Virus record (IMG/VR): IMGVR_UViG_3300038420_000072
Span: 1 to 26,940 of that record
Source: a virus
DNA: 26,940 nucleotides
Direction: 5' to 3' (one strand)
A program made the translations under genes and the position numbers. Positions 1 through 7,258 of the stretch are shown piece after piece. Every line of letters starts with the position of its first letter. The stretch's first letter is position 1. The notes below the pieces were generated by a model that was given only the letters and a program-made list of their open reading frames with translations, made no database searches and was not told the origin of the DNA.

Positions 1-553
1 TCGGCTTTCCTTCCTCATCCACATACGTGCGTCCTTGATAGTAGACCAACCGGTCAAACTCATAGACTGGGAAGATGACATACGGCTCCCACAGCGTTGA
101 CTGCGTGGTAAAGCCGACGTCAGCCTTGACCATGTCATCTAGCGTCAGGCCTTTTCGTATGGCCATCCGCTCAATCAAGGTCACGTAGCCAGATTCCCAG
201 TCTTCTACAAGCCTCTTAAACCCTACGGGCATGGTGATGTCAACCCACGATGGCACGACCCGCTCCTTCTCAACCTGGTTCATAAGCTCCTCGGCCGCCG
301 ACAACTCGATCGGCTTGTCCAGGTCTTCAACGTCGTAGCCAAGGCTTCGGCACCACCAGACAAAGTTGCCCGCATGGCCAGGCCGCTTGCCACAGATCCA
401 GCAGTTCGTCAGGCCCGTCGTCAAGTTTACTGACCTATTTCCGGTCTTATCATCACAATCCTTGTGCGGGCAGATGAACACCATCTCGTCTGGTGTTGAC
501 CTGTCAGGGACGTGGGTAAATAACTCCTTGACAACTGTGGCGATGTCGGCCAT
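1..553 (-). CDS. DNA primase-like protein, N-terminal part (runs off left edge)
   Basis: The gene starts at ATG 553 and leaves the window at its C-terminal side, so only the first 184 residues are visible. Near the N-terminus there is a zinc-finger pattern, C28-P-H30 to C33 followed by C51-W-I-C54-G-K. This resembles the CHC2-type zinc domain at the front of DnaG-like and phage primases, which binds template DNA before primer synthesis. The rest of the visible part (aromatic and basic residues, with FPVYEFDRLVYYQGR near the edge) fits the start of the catalytic region, but no TOPRIM motif is seen before the edge. It follows the small gene 555-770 by one base, so the two are probably co-transcribed. 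Primase is inferred from the zinc pattern; a helicase-primase or another zinc protein remains possible. Confidence 0.6.
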   Translation of the reverse strand, partial: MADIATVVKELFTHVPDRSTPDEMVFICPHKDCDDKTGNRSVNLTTGLTNCWICGKRPGHAGNFVWWCRSLGYDVEDLDKPIELSAAEELMNQVEKERVVPSWVDITMPVGFKRLVEDWESGYVTLIERMAIRKGLTLDDMVKADVGFTTQSTLWEPYVIFPVYEFDRLVYYQGRTYVDEEGKP

Positions 554-554
554 G

Positions 555-770
555 TCAGACTATCATCTCGATCTCTCTCACCTTGATGCAGATGCACCCT
601 ATCTGCCTCTTGTTCGTGATAACTGGGTCGTCCTCAAAGACCAAGGCCTTCTTTCCATCTGGTGAAAGTCTGTCAAGCCAGACCATGCGTTGATCTCTCA
701 AGATCATCGGCCTTCTCCGCATGACCCAGTCAAGCACCTGTGAAACATTCAAACTTGCAGTTGCACTCAT
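555..770 (-). CDS. small conserved-looking protein, unknown function
   Basis: This encodes 71 residues, starting MSATASLNVSQVLDWVMRRR and ending VREIEMIV. I chose ATG 770 over upstream in-frame codons because it sits 14 bp from the divergent gene at 785 and because the extra N-terminal residues look like antisense of that gene. The sequence is basic in the first third and then alternates charged and hydrophobic residues like a small beta-alpha domain. No family is recognised. Its stop lies directly before the primase-like gene, so a replication-linked role is possible by context only. Confidence 0.6.
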   Translation of the reverse strand: MSATASLNVSQVLDWVMRRRPMILRDQRMVWLDRLSPDGKKALVFEDDPVITNKRQIGCICIKVREIEMIV

Positions 771-784
771 CGTAGTTAAGGTGT

Positions 785-991
785 ATGAACTTGAGTCAGA
801 ACATCGCCATCGCAAATCGATTTCAGGGACATAAGGCCCCGATGACGCTGAACGAGGCCAATGCCCAGGTCCCACAGCGTGCGACGGCCCTGTTTGGAGT
901 TGGCCTTATCCGAAGGTTAGCCGCAGCACAGAAGGCCGAGAAGGCCGATGAGAGGCCAGCCCAAAGAAACCCAAACCTGATCAACTCCTAG
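785..991 (+). CDS. small basic protein, unknown function
   Basis: This encodes 68 residues, starting MNLSQNIAIANRFQGHKAPM. A TAAGG stretch 5 bases before the ATG is a reasonable ribosome site. The C-terminal half is rich in Ala, Lys, Arg and Glu and is probably a helix. The gene diverges from the minus gene at 770 with 14 bp between starts, and its stop shares a CTAG with the stop of the minus gene ending at 988. No family is recognised. Because it is short, a chance frame cannot be excluded, but the ribosome site and exact fit between neighbours support it. Confidence 0.55.
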   Translation: MNLSQNIAIANRFQGHKAPMTLNEANAQVPQRATALFGVGLIRRLAAAQKAEKADERPAQRNPNLINS

Positions 992-1797
992 CTGCCAAGG
1001 ACCCCACTGACATTCGAGATGATGTCAACTGGGACGATGTCATCCGCGTAGAACGTCGCGGTGATCAAGACGACCTTTGCCCCACCCTCATAGCTGATCT
1101 CCCCGATCTGCATCGTTGACAGCCAGCAGTTTTTCAACGTGTAGACTGCCGCGACCTCCATGGCAGACGTCGGGCCAATGCCGGACCCAGGTGAGAATGT
1201 CGTTGGCGGGTTGTTGGCCAAGTTTTGAGCATCCTTGAGTGAAAGGCCGCCAAGAAACTTGACGCTGACTGGGAAGGCATAGTTGGCCATGAAGTTGGCG
1301 TCCAACAGTGGCACGATGTCATTGGTAAAGCTCCCGCGGCCTGCCCTGACCAGCGCCCTCCACAGCGTCAGCAAGGCCCAGATCTCACTTCGCCTGACAT
1401 CATTTTCATTCCAGCTTGAGATGTCGTGGATGAACGTCATCCTGGTTTGGCCAAGAGGGCCGTCATACCCAGGGACGTTGTAAGGCCTTGAGTCCCTCAC
1501 CACCTCCTCTGGCTTGACAACCTGTTCCGGCAGAGAGACGCTGGCCACGTAGTAGCGAATCGTGGTGCTCTTCTTTCCAAATGGGCTGACCATGGAGGCA
1601 TACTGCCTCATCGTGATGCCAACATCGTCAACCATGTTGCCGATGTAGTTGTAGATCCCAGACCCGACCACCCCATTGAGGACCTGCCCAAGGTCCACCA
1701 TCCACAGGTCGGCACGCTGAGGCTCTAGCGTCAGGCTGCTGTCCGCCGTTGGCCTGCCCCATGGATTCATCGCGTTGACGAGCATATTCTTGTTCAT
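988..1797 (-). CDS. tail tube-like protein (T4 gp19-type fold), probable baseplate or tube-initiator paralogue
   Basis: This 269-residue protein carries LEPQRADLWMVDL near residues 23-35, which matches LDPQRTDLFRFLI in the tail tube protein at 12024-12716. Known T4 gp19-type tube proteins have such an N-terminal Arg-Asp-Leu strand. The rest has the beta-rich, Ser/Gly/Asn-rich look of tube folds, and the C-terminus KVVLITATFYADDIVPVDI resembles the closing strands of the other copy. Its neighbour is the baseplate spike gene (1807) rather than the sheath, so I infer a tube-like ring inside the baseplate, comparable to the tube-initiator proteins of contractile tails. The ATG start is only 9 bp from the divergent spike start. 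An alternative is a second tube subunit. Confidence 0.65.
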   Translation of the reverse strand: MNKNMLVNAMNPWGRPTADSSLTLEPQRADLWMVDLGQVLNGVVGSGIYNYIGNMVDDVGITMRQYASMVSPFGKKSTTIRYYVASVSLPEQVVKPEEVVRDSRPYNVPGYDGPLGQTRMTFIHDISSWNENDVRRSEIWALLTLWRALVRAGRGSFTNDIVPLLDANFMANYAFPVSVKFLGGLSLKDAQNLANNPPTTFSPGSGIGPTSAMEVAAVYTLKNCWLSTMQIGEISYEGGAKVVLITATFYADDIVPVDIISNVSGVLGS

Positions 1798-1806
1798 AAG
1801 TATGAC

Positions 1807-2841
1807 ATGAACACCTTCTTGGGCGTCTACGGGGGCCTAGTTGAGGAAAATCGCGACCCTGACCAGATTGGTCGGATCAAGGTCAGGGTCCCGGCTACCT
1901 TTGGCAATGCCACGGAGGTCCCGACCGACAAGCTCCCGTGGGCCCTGCCACGTGGGCTCCCATACGGAAACTCCAAAGACTCCGGTGGCATCAGCTGGCT
2001 GCCGGCCATCGGTGACACCGTCTGGGTCACCTTCTTAGATGGTGAGCCAGAGAAGCCACTATGGGAGTGGGCCGTGGCCCCAAAGCAGGTGCAGAAAAAT
2101 GCCATCCCACTAAAGCTGCATGAATACTCAGCAGACCAAGGAGGTTACCCTGACAGGGTCATCCTCACCCGCTATGGCCACAGCATAGAGATCAAGCCAA
2201 CCCAGATTACGATCACAACCAGTGAAGGCCAGCAGATCCTCCTCCAGACTAGCAAGTCGGCCTCCGGTGGGTCCGCCGCCTTGCAGACCCCAATTGGGCA
2301 GCGTGTCACACTCAACGACACCAGCCAGACCATCGTCATCCAGGCTGTTGACACGGCCGTCATGTCAGCTCCAACGGTCCAGGTCAATGCCCCAACTAGC
2401 GCATTGGTCAAGACAGAGCGCATGACGATCATGGCTGGAGCATCCATGATCGTCATCGAAGGAAACACGATCATCATCACAACAGGGTCTGGGGCCACGA
2501 TGCTCATCGATGACTCTGGCAACGTGTCTATCGGCTCGGCCAGCGGAGCTTGCCTCTCCTTAGAAGACAAGGTTCAACTCGGTGAACCGCTCGGAGCTGG
2601 GATAGTCATTGAAAATGGGAAGGTCTCAGTCAACGCACCCTCATTCATCATGAACACGGCCGCATGCTCCATCGGCACTGGAGCAGGCTTTCCGGTGCTC
2701 CTCCTAAACCCTCAGATGCTAGCCTGGCTCATTGGCCACACCCACACCAATGGCAATGACGGGTCACCCACAGGGCCACCTATCTTAACTGACCCTCAAT
2801 TTCCACAGGATGCCTCGTCTAAGACAATGCACACGACATAA
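1807..2841 (+). CDS. baseplate central spike protein (gp5/VgrG/gpV-like)
   Basis: This 344-residue protein begins FLGVYGGLVEENRDPDQIGR, the typical first strands of the OB-fold in gp5/VgrG-type spike proteins (pattern G-x-V-x-N-x-DP-x-x-x-GR-I-x-V-x-VP). WLPAIGDTVWVTF and PLWEWAV continue that domain to about residue 115. From about 120 to 290 there are short alternating Val/Ile/Thr repeats expected for a trimeric beta-helix needle. The C-terminus has H311-T-H313 followed by GNDGSPTGPP, like the HxH tip of simple phage spikes, where the trimer holds an iron ion. There is no lysozyme domain, unlike T4 gp5. It lies next to other baseplate genes and ends one base before the next ATG. Confidence 0.8.
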   Translation: MNTFLGVYGGLVEENRDPDQIGRIKVRVPATFGNATEVPTDKLPWALPRGLPYGNSKDSGGISWLPAIGDTVWVTFLDGEPEKPLWEWAVAPKQVQKNAIPLKLHEYSADQGGYPDRVILTRYGHSIEIKPTQITITTSEGQQILLQTSKSASGGSAALQTPIGQRVTLNDTSQTIVIQAVDTAVMSAPTVQVNAPTSALVKTERMTIMAGASMIVIEGNTIIITTGSGATMLIDDSGNVSIGSASGACLSLEDKVQLGEPLGAGIVIENGKVSVNAPSFIMNTAACSIGTGAGFPVLLLNPQMLAWLIGHTHTNGNDGSPTGPPILTDPQFPQDASSKTMHTT

Positions 2842-2842
2842 T

Positions 2843-3604
2843 ATGCCAACGATATCAACACCAGGTGGGAGCGTAGGTGGTGAGACAGGAGCAGGTGGCT
2901 CTGGGGTTGGTGGAGAGGCCGGGATTACCCCCGGTGAGGTCACGACTGCCTACACCAAGGAAACCACGCCTGTCGGGAAGGCCTACAACTACACGGTAGT
3001 CGTGACGATCCCAGTCCCGTTTCTAAACCTTAACCTTAACCTTGACCTCCTTGGAGATTTTATCCTGCCGGCTATGTCCGCGTTGGGTGTCCCAAAGGCC
3101 CATGCATGGCTAATCGCCAACGCCAACAAGGTCTTTCAGCATGTCATCAATGATGCCATGAAGCTGATCAAGGCCATCCCAGAGGCCACGGTCACGATCT
3201 TGGTGAGGCTGGGGACACTCACGGTCTTTAATGTCCAGCTCGTGGCCCAAAAGACACCGATGGTGGTAGTCCCACCGCAATTTCTCCTAGCGCTTCCAAG
3301 CCTAGCCGTTGACCTTAGCTTCAACATCTCATTTCCGGCCCCTCCACCGGTTGTGATCTATGTCCCAATCCCAGTCCCAGTGCTAGTGACGGTGCCACTG
3401 ATAACAGTCGGTGGAGGCCAAGTTGCAGCCTCCGCCGGTGCTGGTGTTGCCCAAGGGCCTCCTGGAGCGGCAGCGCTGGCGGCCATTGAGGCGGCCCCAG
3501 TAGGGGCTGGAGTTGCGGCTGGCGTCAGCATCCCCACACCCACCGTCAACTCAATACCAATCCTCCCTTCAATTGGGTCACCAATTTCACGGCCGAAGAT
3601 CTAA
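2843..3604 (+). CDS. hydrophobic, Pro/Gly-rich baseplate-region protein, unknown
   Basis: This 253-residue protein starts MPTISTPGGSVGGETGAGG, one base after the spike stop. A Gly-rich first 35 residues is followed by VVVTIPVPFLNLNLNLDLLG, where NLNLNLDL comes from a short tandem CTTAAC repeat in the DNA. A helical segment follows (residues about 85-125), then a Pro/Val-rich stretch VVIYVPIPVPVLVTVPLITV, and an Ala/Gly/Pro-rich tail ending ISRPKI. No signal peptide or catalytic motif is seen. Position between the spike and a tail-type protein suggests a baseplate or spike-associated part, perhaps one that touches membrane given its hydrophobicity. That role is inference. Confidence 0.7.
   Translation: MPTISTPGGSVGGETGAGGSGVGGEAGITPGEVTTAYTKETTPVGKAYNYTVVVTIPVPFLNLNLNLDLLGDFILPAMSALGVPKAHAWLIANANKVFQHVINDAMKLIKAIPEATVTILVRLGTLTVFNVQLVAQKTPMVVVPPQFLLALPSLAVDLSFNISFPAPPPVVIYVPIPVPVLVTVPLITVGGGQVAASAGAGVAQGPPGAAALAAIEAAPVGAGVAAGVSIPTPTVNSIPILPSIGSPISRPKI
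3020..3050 (+). repeat. short tandem CTTAAC/CCTTAA repeat inside gene
   Basis: About three copies of a six-base unit (AACCTT phase) lie in the coding sequence of 2843-3604 and encode NLNLNLDL. Being six bases long, gain or loss of a unit keeps the frame, so the number of Asn-Leu pairs could vary among relatives. Confidence 0.6.
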
Positions 3605-3618
3605 AGTAGTTAAATCGC

Positions 3619-4179
3619 ATGAGACTTGATGGATTTCTGACCCTGAAAGAGGTCACCCTCGCCGGCGGTCGTCTCTTGACCGGCGTTGAGGCGGCCAAGG
3701 CTGGGATCGTCAGGGCCGAGCCTTGCCAGCTAAGCAAGTGGCCAGAAATTGGGCCAGGAGAACTTCCCATTGGGACCAACATCCACACGGACTCTGGCCG
3801 GCAATACATGATCTATTGCTGGGGTGGCCGGTCTCCAGTGAGTGACTTTGTCTGCACCAACTTTGGCCTCGGGACAGGCATCGCCCCGGAGCAGGTGATC
3901 GACGTCGCCCTTGAGGCCCCGCTGACCTTCTACGACAGTGATGGTGACGGGACCGCCGACAGCATGTATAAGCCCGTCAACGGGATCGACTACCCTGAGC
4001 CTTTCATCGCCCGTGTCTCACTGACGATCTCCTCAACAGAGGCCCAAGGCGCCGGGATACTCATCTCAGAGATGGGCCTGTTTGCCGCCGACAACACGCT
4101 GCTTAACCGGGCTGTCCTTGACGTCCCATTCCACATGGAGAACGTGGCCAAGACCTACCTGTGGCGCCTCCGCTTCTGA
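3619..4179 (+). CDS. tail/baseplate structural protein with a DxDxDG calcium-type loop
   Basis: This 186-residue protein starts MRLDGFLTLKEVTLAGGRLL. Around residues 111-119 it carries D-S-D-G-D-G-T-A-D, matching the DxDxDG calcium-binding loop of EF-hand and thrombospondin-3-like modules. Near the C-terminus GAGILISEMGLFAADNTLL resembles the 'I-x-E-x-GLF-x-x-DG-x-L' segment common in phage tail fibre attachment and baseplate wedge proteins. It lies in a plus-strand row of baseplate-type genes, 14 bp after 3604. I infer a baseplate or fibre-connecting protein, possibly stabilised by calcium; the exact equivalent is not recognised. Confidence 0.7.
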   Translation: MRLDGFLTLKEVTLAGGRLLTGVEAAKAGIVRAEPCQLSKWPEIGPGELPIGTNIHTDSGRQYMIYCWGGRSPVSDFVCTNFGLGTGIAPEQVIDVALEAPLTFYDSDGDGTADSMYKPVNGIDYPEPFIARVSLTISSTEAQGAGILISEMGLFAADNTLLNRAVLDVPFHMENVAKTYLWRLRF

Positions 4180-4191
4180 TACTTAAGACGT

Positions 4192-4554
4192 ATGAATGTG
4201 CACGTTTACGACTCACAGGTTGTGGGTGAAACCACCTCGACCCTCTTCACCATGGTCCAGGCAAGCCCAGTCAATGCCTTGATCACCTTGCACAACGGTG
4301 GGTCGCACACGATCAACTATAGCTTCCAGGCGCTTCAAGGCGACGGGACGTGGGCCGACATCGAGGAACTGTCACCAGCCAACGACATCAACTCGACCCT
4401 CGTGGCTGGGCAGCAGAAGGCCATCGTGGTCAACAGCACAACTGGCCAGGTCCAGCTTGTGGGCAATGCCGACGGCGGGTCACTCCTCTACTTCTCAGTC
4501 ACACGGATCTACACCAGGGCCTCCGGAGGCCCTATCCCCTTGCTGGCGTTCTAA
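4192..4554 (+). CDS. small beta-rich structural protein, unknown
   Basis: This 120-residue protein starts MNVHVYDSQVVGETTSTLFT. Alternating Val/Thr/Ser/Gln with NYSFQALQGDGTWADIEEL and VLVGN-like turns suggests a beta-sandwich such as a tail or head decoration module. TAAGACGT just before the ATG gives a weak ribosome site. It is the last of the plus-strand baseplate row, and its 3' end overlaps the convergent exonuclease gene by 23 bp. No enzyme motif is seen. Confidence 0.7.
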   Translation: MNVHVYDSQVVGETTSTLFTMVQASPVNALITLHNGGSHTINYSFQALQGDGTWADIEELSPANDINSTLVAGQQKAIVVNSTTGQVQLVGNADGGSLLYFSVTRIYTRASGGPIPLLAF

Positions 4555-5428
4555 GCCTGGCGAGGCGGATCAGCTCTGCCTCATCTACCTCCGCGCCCCG
4601 TCCAGGGGCCTGCTCAAATGGAAAGTCGGCAAGCCGTGCCTCCAACTCTGCCACCAAAGCATCGTCTATTGCGACCTGGGCAGCCTCAGGGATGCCTTCA
4701 ATGGCCGTGTCGAGCAATGTCATCTCCAAACTCATCAGGAACTCCTGGGCCCTCTTCTCATCCATCTGCGCCAGGAGGGCGTCAACTACCTTGTCAAATG
4801 GGGTAGCTGGGTCGATTGTCGAGAACAGCTTTTCAACCTTCTTCTTCCCCCAGCCAGAGACCCCATCTATGCCATCACCTGGATCACCGATGATCGCCAA
4901 GGCGATGGCCACCTGGATTGGGGCGTGGATCCCAAACTTAGCGCAGATGGTGTTCCTGGTCAGGAGCATCTTCTCGTGAAGGTCGTAGATCCAGATCCGC
5001 TTGGTCTGGAGCTGGCGAAGGTCCTTGTCACCAGAGACGACGATGACCTGGTCTGCCGATGACCGTTCACATGCCGAGGCCACCACGTCATCGGCCTCAT
5101 AGGCTATCAGCCTGGCCTGAGCCGCGTTGAACATGGGCCCAAGGTGGGTTGCAAACTCCTCAAGCTTTGGGATGTAGTCAGCTGGCTTTTCCTGAGGCCG
5201 ATGCTTTGGGCTCTTCTGCTTCTCGCCATCCCAGCAAAACAAGGTCCTGTCCACGTGCCGCCCAAAGTAGTGTGAGCTGTTGCGAAGCATGCTTGTGACT
5301 GTCTTGAGCGCGATGTCTACTGGGTCACGTTGGACACGCTCAGCTGAGTAGCTGGTGCCAGGCTTGGCCTGGGCGACAAAGTAAGCCCTAGCCCAGAAAC
5401 TTGAGGCATCAAAGATGAGGTCAACCAT
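4532..5428 (-). CDS. 5'-3' exonuclease of the FEN / Pol I N-domain family (T4 RNase H-like)
   Basis: This 298-residue protein has the ordered acidic motifs of flap/5' nucleases: DASSFWARA with D7, CWDG with D67, YEADDVVASA with E111, D113 and D114, VVSGDKDLRQL with D134 and D136, and GDPGDGIDGVSGWGKKK with D182 and D185 followed by the helix-hairpin-helix-type DNA-binding Gly/Lys loop. Two metal ions held by these residues cut 5' flaps and RNA primers during lagging-strand work. Length fits the family (about 280-310). It overlaps the next upstream gene by 8 bp. It is a replication gene surrounded by tail genes. Confidence 0.9.
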   Translation of the reverse strand: MVDLIFDASSFWARAYFVAQAKPGTSYSAERVQRDPVDIALKTVTSMLRNSSHYFGRHVDRTLFCWDGEKQKSPKHRPQEKPADYIPKLEEFATHLGPMFNAAQARLIAYEADDVVASACERSSADQVIVVSGDKDLRQLQTKRIWIYDLHEKMLLTRNTICAKFGIHAPIQVAIALAIIGDPGDGIDGVSGWGKKKVEKLFSTIDPATPFDKVVDALLAQMDEKRAQEFLMSLEMTLLDTAIEGIPEAAQVAIDDALVAELEARLADFPFEQAPGRGAEVDEAELIRLARLRTPARG

Positions 5429-5627
5429 GACTTAACGAGGTTGAGATGACCCACTCTCCACAATGCTGCTTTGCCTCTTCAAGCGCCTTCACCAGCTTGT
5501 CTACATCATCCATGCCCAGAGGTATCCTCAAGATCTCAAGTCTAACCCAGATGCAGTTCGTCGTTGACTCTATGACGATCTTCTGCCTCTTCGACAAGTT
5601 GCCCGCACCAGGACCTATGTTCACCAT
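5421..5627 (-). CDS. small protein, unknown function
   Basis: This encodes 68 residues, starting MVNIGPGAGNLSKRQKIVIE and ending GEWVISTSLSHG. I chose ATG 5627 because a GGTGG stretch lies just upstream and because longer starts would run deep inside the zinc-ribbon gene. It overlaps that gene by 86 bp at the 5' side and the exonuclease by 8 bp at the 3' side. The C-terminal half, GMDDVDKLVKALEEAKQHC, is a clear amphipathic helix. No family is recognised; translational coupling in a minus-strand operon is likely. Confidence 0.5.
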   Translation of the reverse strand: MVNIGPGAGNLSKRQKIVIESTTNCIWVRLEILRIPLGMDDVDKLVKALEEAKQHCGEWVISTSLSHG

Positions 5628-5778
5628 TGATGCCACCACAGCCAGAACAGACTGGGATCTCACCACACCTCTGGCACACGTAGCCAGTAACATGCTTCTG
5701 GACGCCAACTCCGATGTCAACTTCTACGACATCTTCCTCGGCGGGCCCACCGCAGGTTGGACAGTGAACTTCAGCCAT
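5542..5778 (-). CDS. small zinc-ribbon protein
   Basis: This 78-residue protein starts MAEVHCPTCGGPAEEDVVEV. It has C-P-T-C-G near the N-terminus, then C-Q-R-C-G and C-S-G-C-G-G, plus a later Cys-Gly, so three CxxC pairs able to hold one or two zinc ions. Such small zinc ribbons in phages are often DNA- or protein-binding adaptors. ATG 5778 overlaps the stop of the Tat-signal gene (ATGGCTGA), which decides the start and suggests coupled translation. It overlaps gene 5421-5627 in another frame. Confidence 0.65.
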   Translation of the reverse strand: MAEVHCPTCGGPAEEDVVEVDIGVGVQKHVTGYVCQRCGEIPVCSGCGGINGEHRSWCGQLVEEAEDRHRVNDELHLG

Positions 5779-6277
5779 GCCTTTCCTTGAGCTTTGACTC
5801 AATCTTCGTCAAGATCTTACGCCGTGTCTCGTAGTCAACCTCATGACCATGGTAGGATGTTACCCGGCCGACTGTCACCGCGTCCAGCACTGGACTGCGG
5901 CCTGTCCTCTTGACGATGGGCCAGCCATCACTGCTCTTGCCCACCAAGACCACCCGATAGACCATCGGCATCATCCGCATGAGGAACGACTTGTCAACGG
6001 CCACGTGGACTGAATTTTCGTCGACCCGTGTAACCTTGAGCGTAGCCGGCTTCCCGTAGATGTCCACGCAGTCATAGCCCTTGATCTCCACCCCAAGCCC
6101 ATGGTTGATGGTTGCAGAGCAGCCCATCATCGTGGTCACATGGGAGACGTTAACATCGCCGACCATCTGACATGCCGGTAACTTGCCGATCTCCTCGTGA
6201 ACGATGGCCATGGCCTTTGGGATTGCCATGGCCGACCCTGCTACGGCCAGTGTCTTGAGAAATGTGCGTCGTTTCAT
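5771..6277 (-). CDS. Tat-signal-bearing secreted protein, unknown function
   Basis: This 168-residue protein opens MKRRTFLKTLAVAGSAMAIP, a close match to the twin-arginine consensus (R-R-x-F-L-K, then an Ala/Gly-rich hydrophobic stretch). A signal peptidase site is likely after A18 or A24 (A-M-A). Tat exports folded proteins across the inner membrane. The mature part is beta-rich with four internal Met residues near MRMMPMVYRVVLV and two Cys at the start; no catalytic motif is recognised. It sits between baseplate and zinc-ribbon genes in a minus operon. The role is unknown; periplasmic action on the host (envelope, superinfection or lysis-related) is inference. Confidence 0.75.
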   Translation of the reverse strand: MKRRTFLKTLAVAGSAMAIPKAMAIVHEEIGKLPACQMVGDVNVSHVTTMMGCSATINHGLGVEIKGYDCVDIYGKPATLKVTRVDENSVHVAVDKSFLMRMMPMVYRVVLVGKSSDGWPIVKRTGRSPVLDAVTVGRVTSYHGHEVDYETRRKILTKIESKLKERHG

Positions 6278-6289
6278 GCCAGGTAGAAC

Positions 6290-6472
6290 CTATCTTGGCA
6301 TGTTCTGCTGCCTCCTGACCTCCTCCTCTAACAGCCGGTTCATGGTGCCCGTCACCCACTCAACGGCGAAGGGTGGCACATCATTCAAGTTGATGTGTGC
6401 CCCACGGCCATGAAAGGCCATGGTTGTCAGGAGCTCCCAGTGGTTTCGTAGCGCGTTATACGACGCCGCCAC
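6290..6472 (-). CDS. small protein following the gp26-like baseplate gene
   Basis: This encodes about 60 residues from GTG 6472 (sequence MAASYNALRNHWELLTTMAF) or 43 residues from ATG 6421. The frame up to MNRLLEEEVRRQQNMPR looks like a real helical protein. It overlaps the 3' end of the gp26-like gene by 17 bp from the GTG start. In T4-like phages a small helical protein often follows this baseplate gene and is thought to help hub assembly; I use that only as context. The start codon is uncertain because neither has a clear ribosome site. Confidence 0.55.
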   Translation of the reverse strand: MAASYNALRNHWELLTTMAFHGRGAHINLNDVPPFAVEWVTGTMNRLLEEEVRRQQNMPR

Positions 6473-7229
6473 GAAAAAAGTTGCGGTTGAACTCGATCGT
6501 GTAGGTGAAGATCTTCCCACAGAAGTCACACCTGTAATCGACGTCATTGTCCAGCCGCGGGTGAAGCTCATCGACCTTGCTGCCAAGGTAGTCCTGGTCC
6601 TTTGGTGACAAGGCCCTGAACCAGTGAAGCAGCTCTCCCCTGGTGTCAGGTTTTCCACCACCGATTGAGACGATGCCCCAGATGATGTGGGCCGTCATGG
6701 ATGGAAGCTCCTTGGCCTCGTCAAACTTGAGAGCATCGATGGCCTTCTCGTCACCAACACGAAGAGGCCGGATCTCAACCTCATCACCTGAGTCAGGCAG
6801 GGTCACCTTGTCTGTCCCGCCCCAGCCAGGAGGCTTCTCGGCCAGCTTCCTGAGCTGATCAGGGATCTTCAGAGACTCCGGCTTGTTGGTCCTGTTGCAA
6901 AATGAGCAGACGGGCGAAAACTCAATCGTGTTCCCATGCCGAAGTGACCGGCTCACCAGCAAGATGGTGCTGGCGTCGCCAACGAAGAGCTCGTTGACAT
7001 CGGCCCCGTTGAGGTCGCACAGGTTCGGCACGATGTCGAACATGTTTGACCCTTGGTTCTTTCCTTGGGTGAGCATCCAGTCATCAACTTGGATGTCCCA
7101 CGGGTAGATCGTGATCTCACCATTCGGAAAGGCTTTTGGGTTGACAAACCCACCCGATAGCAGCCGAATGCGTTGCTTGAACTTCTCCCGAGCCGGGATG
7201 TCGATGGCTAACTTAGTCTTGATTGGCAC
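6456..7229 (-). CDS. T4 gp26-like baseplate protein with two zinc CxxC pairs
   Basis: From GTG 7229 this is 257 residues, starting VPIKTKLAIDIPAREKFKQR. It has FPNGEITIYPWDIQVDDWML at about 35-55, then C108-S-F-C111 and C234-D-F-C237-G-K, with an Ile/Phe-rich C-terminus. Known members of the T4 baseplate gp26 family have this order: an N-terminal 'LPS-x-G' type segment, a region rich in R-P-L-R, and paired CxxC at the middle and end. The family acts in baseplate hub assembly. The start could also be ATG 7289, but that would overlap the divergent kinase gene. It leads a minus-strand operon that includes the Tat protein. Confidence 0.65.
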   Translation of the reverse strand: MPIKTKLAIDIPAREKFKQRIRLLSGGFVNPKAFPNGEITIYPWDIQVDDWMLTQGKNQGSNMFDIVPNLCDLNGADVNELFVGDASTILLVSRSLRHGNTIEFSPVCSFCNRTNKPESLKIPDQLRKLAEKPPGWGGTDKVTLPDSGDEVEIRPLRVGDEKAIDALKFDEAKELPSMTAHIIWGIVSIGGGKPDTRGELLHWFRALSPKDQDYLGSKVDELHPRLDNDVDYRCDFCGKIFTYTIEFNRNFFRGGVV

Positions 7230-7236
7230 ACCTAGA

Positions 7237-7247
7237 AGAACAGTTCT
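7237..7247. promoter_or_regulatory. perfect palindrome between divergent genes (possible operator)
   Basis: AGAAC-A-GTTCT is a perfect inverted repeat with a one-base centre, nested in TAGAA...TTCTA, in the 29 bp between the gp26-like start (7229) and the kinase start (7259). Its position between two divergent starts suggests a binding site for a regulator, but an 11-base palindrome can arise by chance. Confidence 0.25.
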
Positions 7248-7258
7248 ACGAGGCTGAA

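Noticed and set aside
366-665. Plus-strand open frame of 99 residues
   Set aside because: It is antisense to the zinc-finger primase-like gene and its composition is shadow-like.
4298-5062. Long plus-strand open frames opposite the exonuclease
   Set aside because: The minus strand carries a complete FEN nuclease with all acidic motifs; the plus frames show no family pattern.
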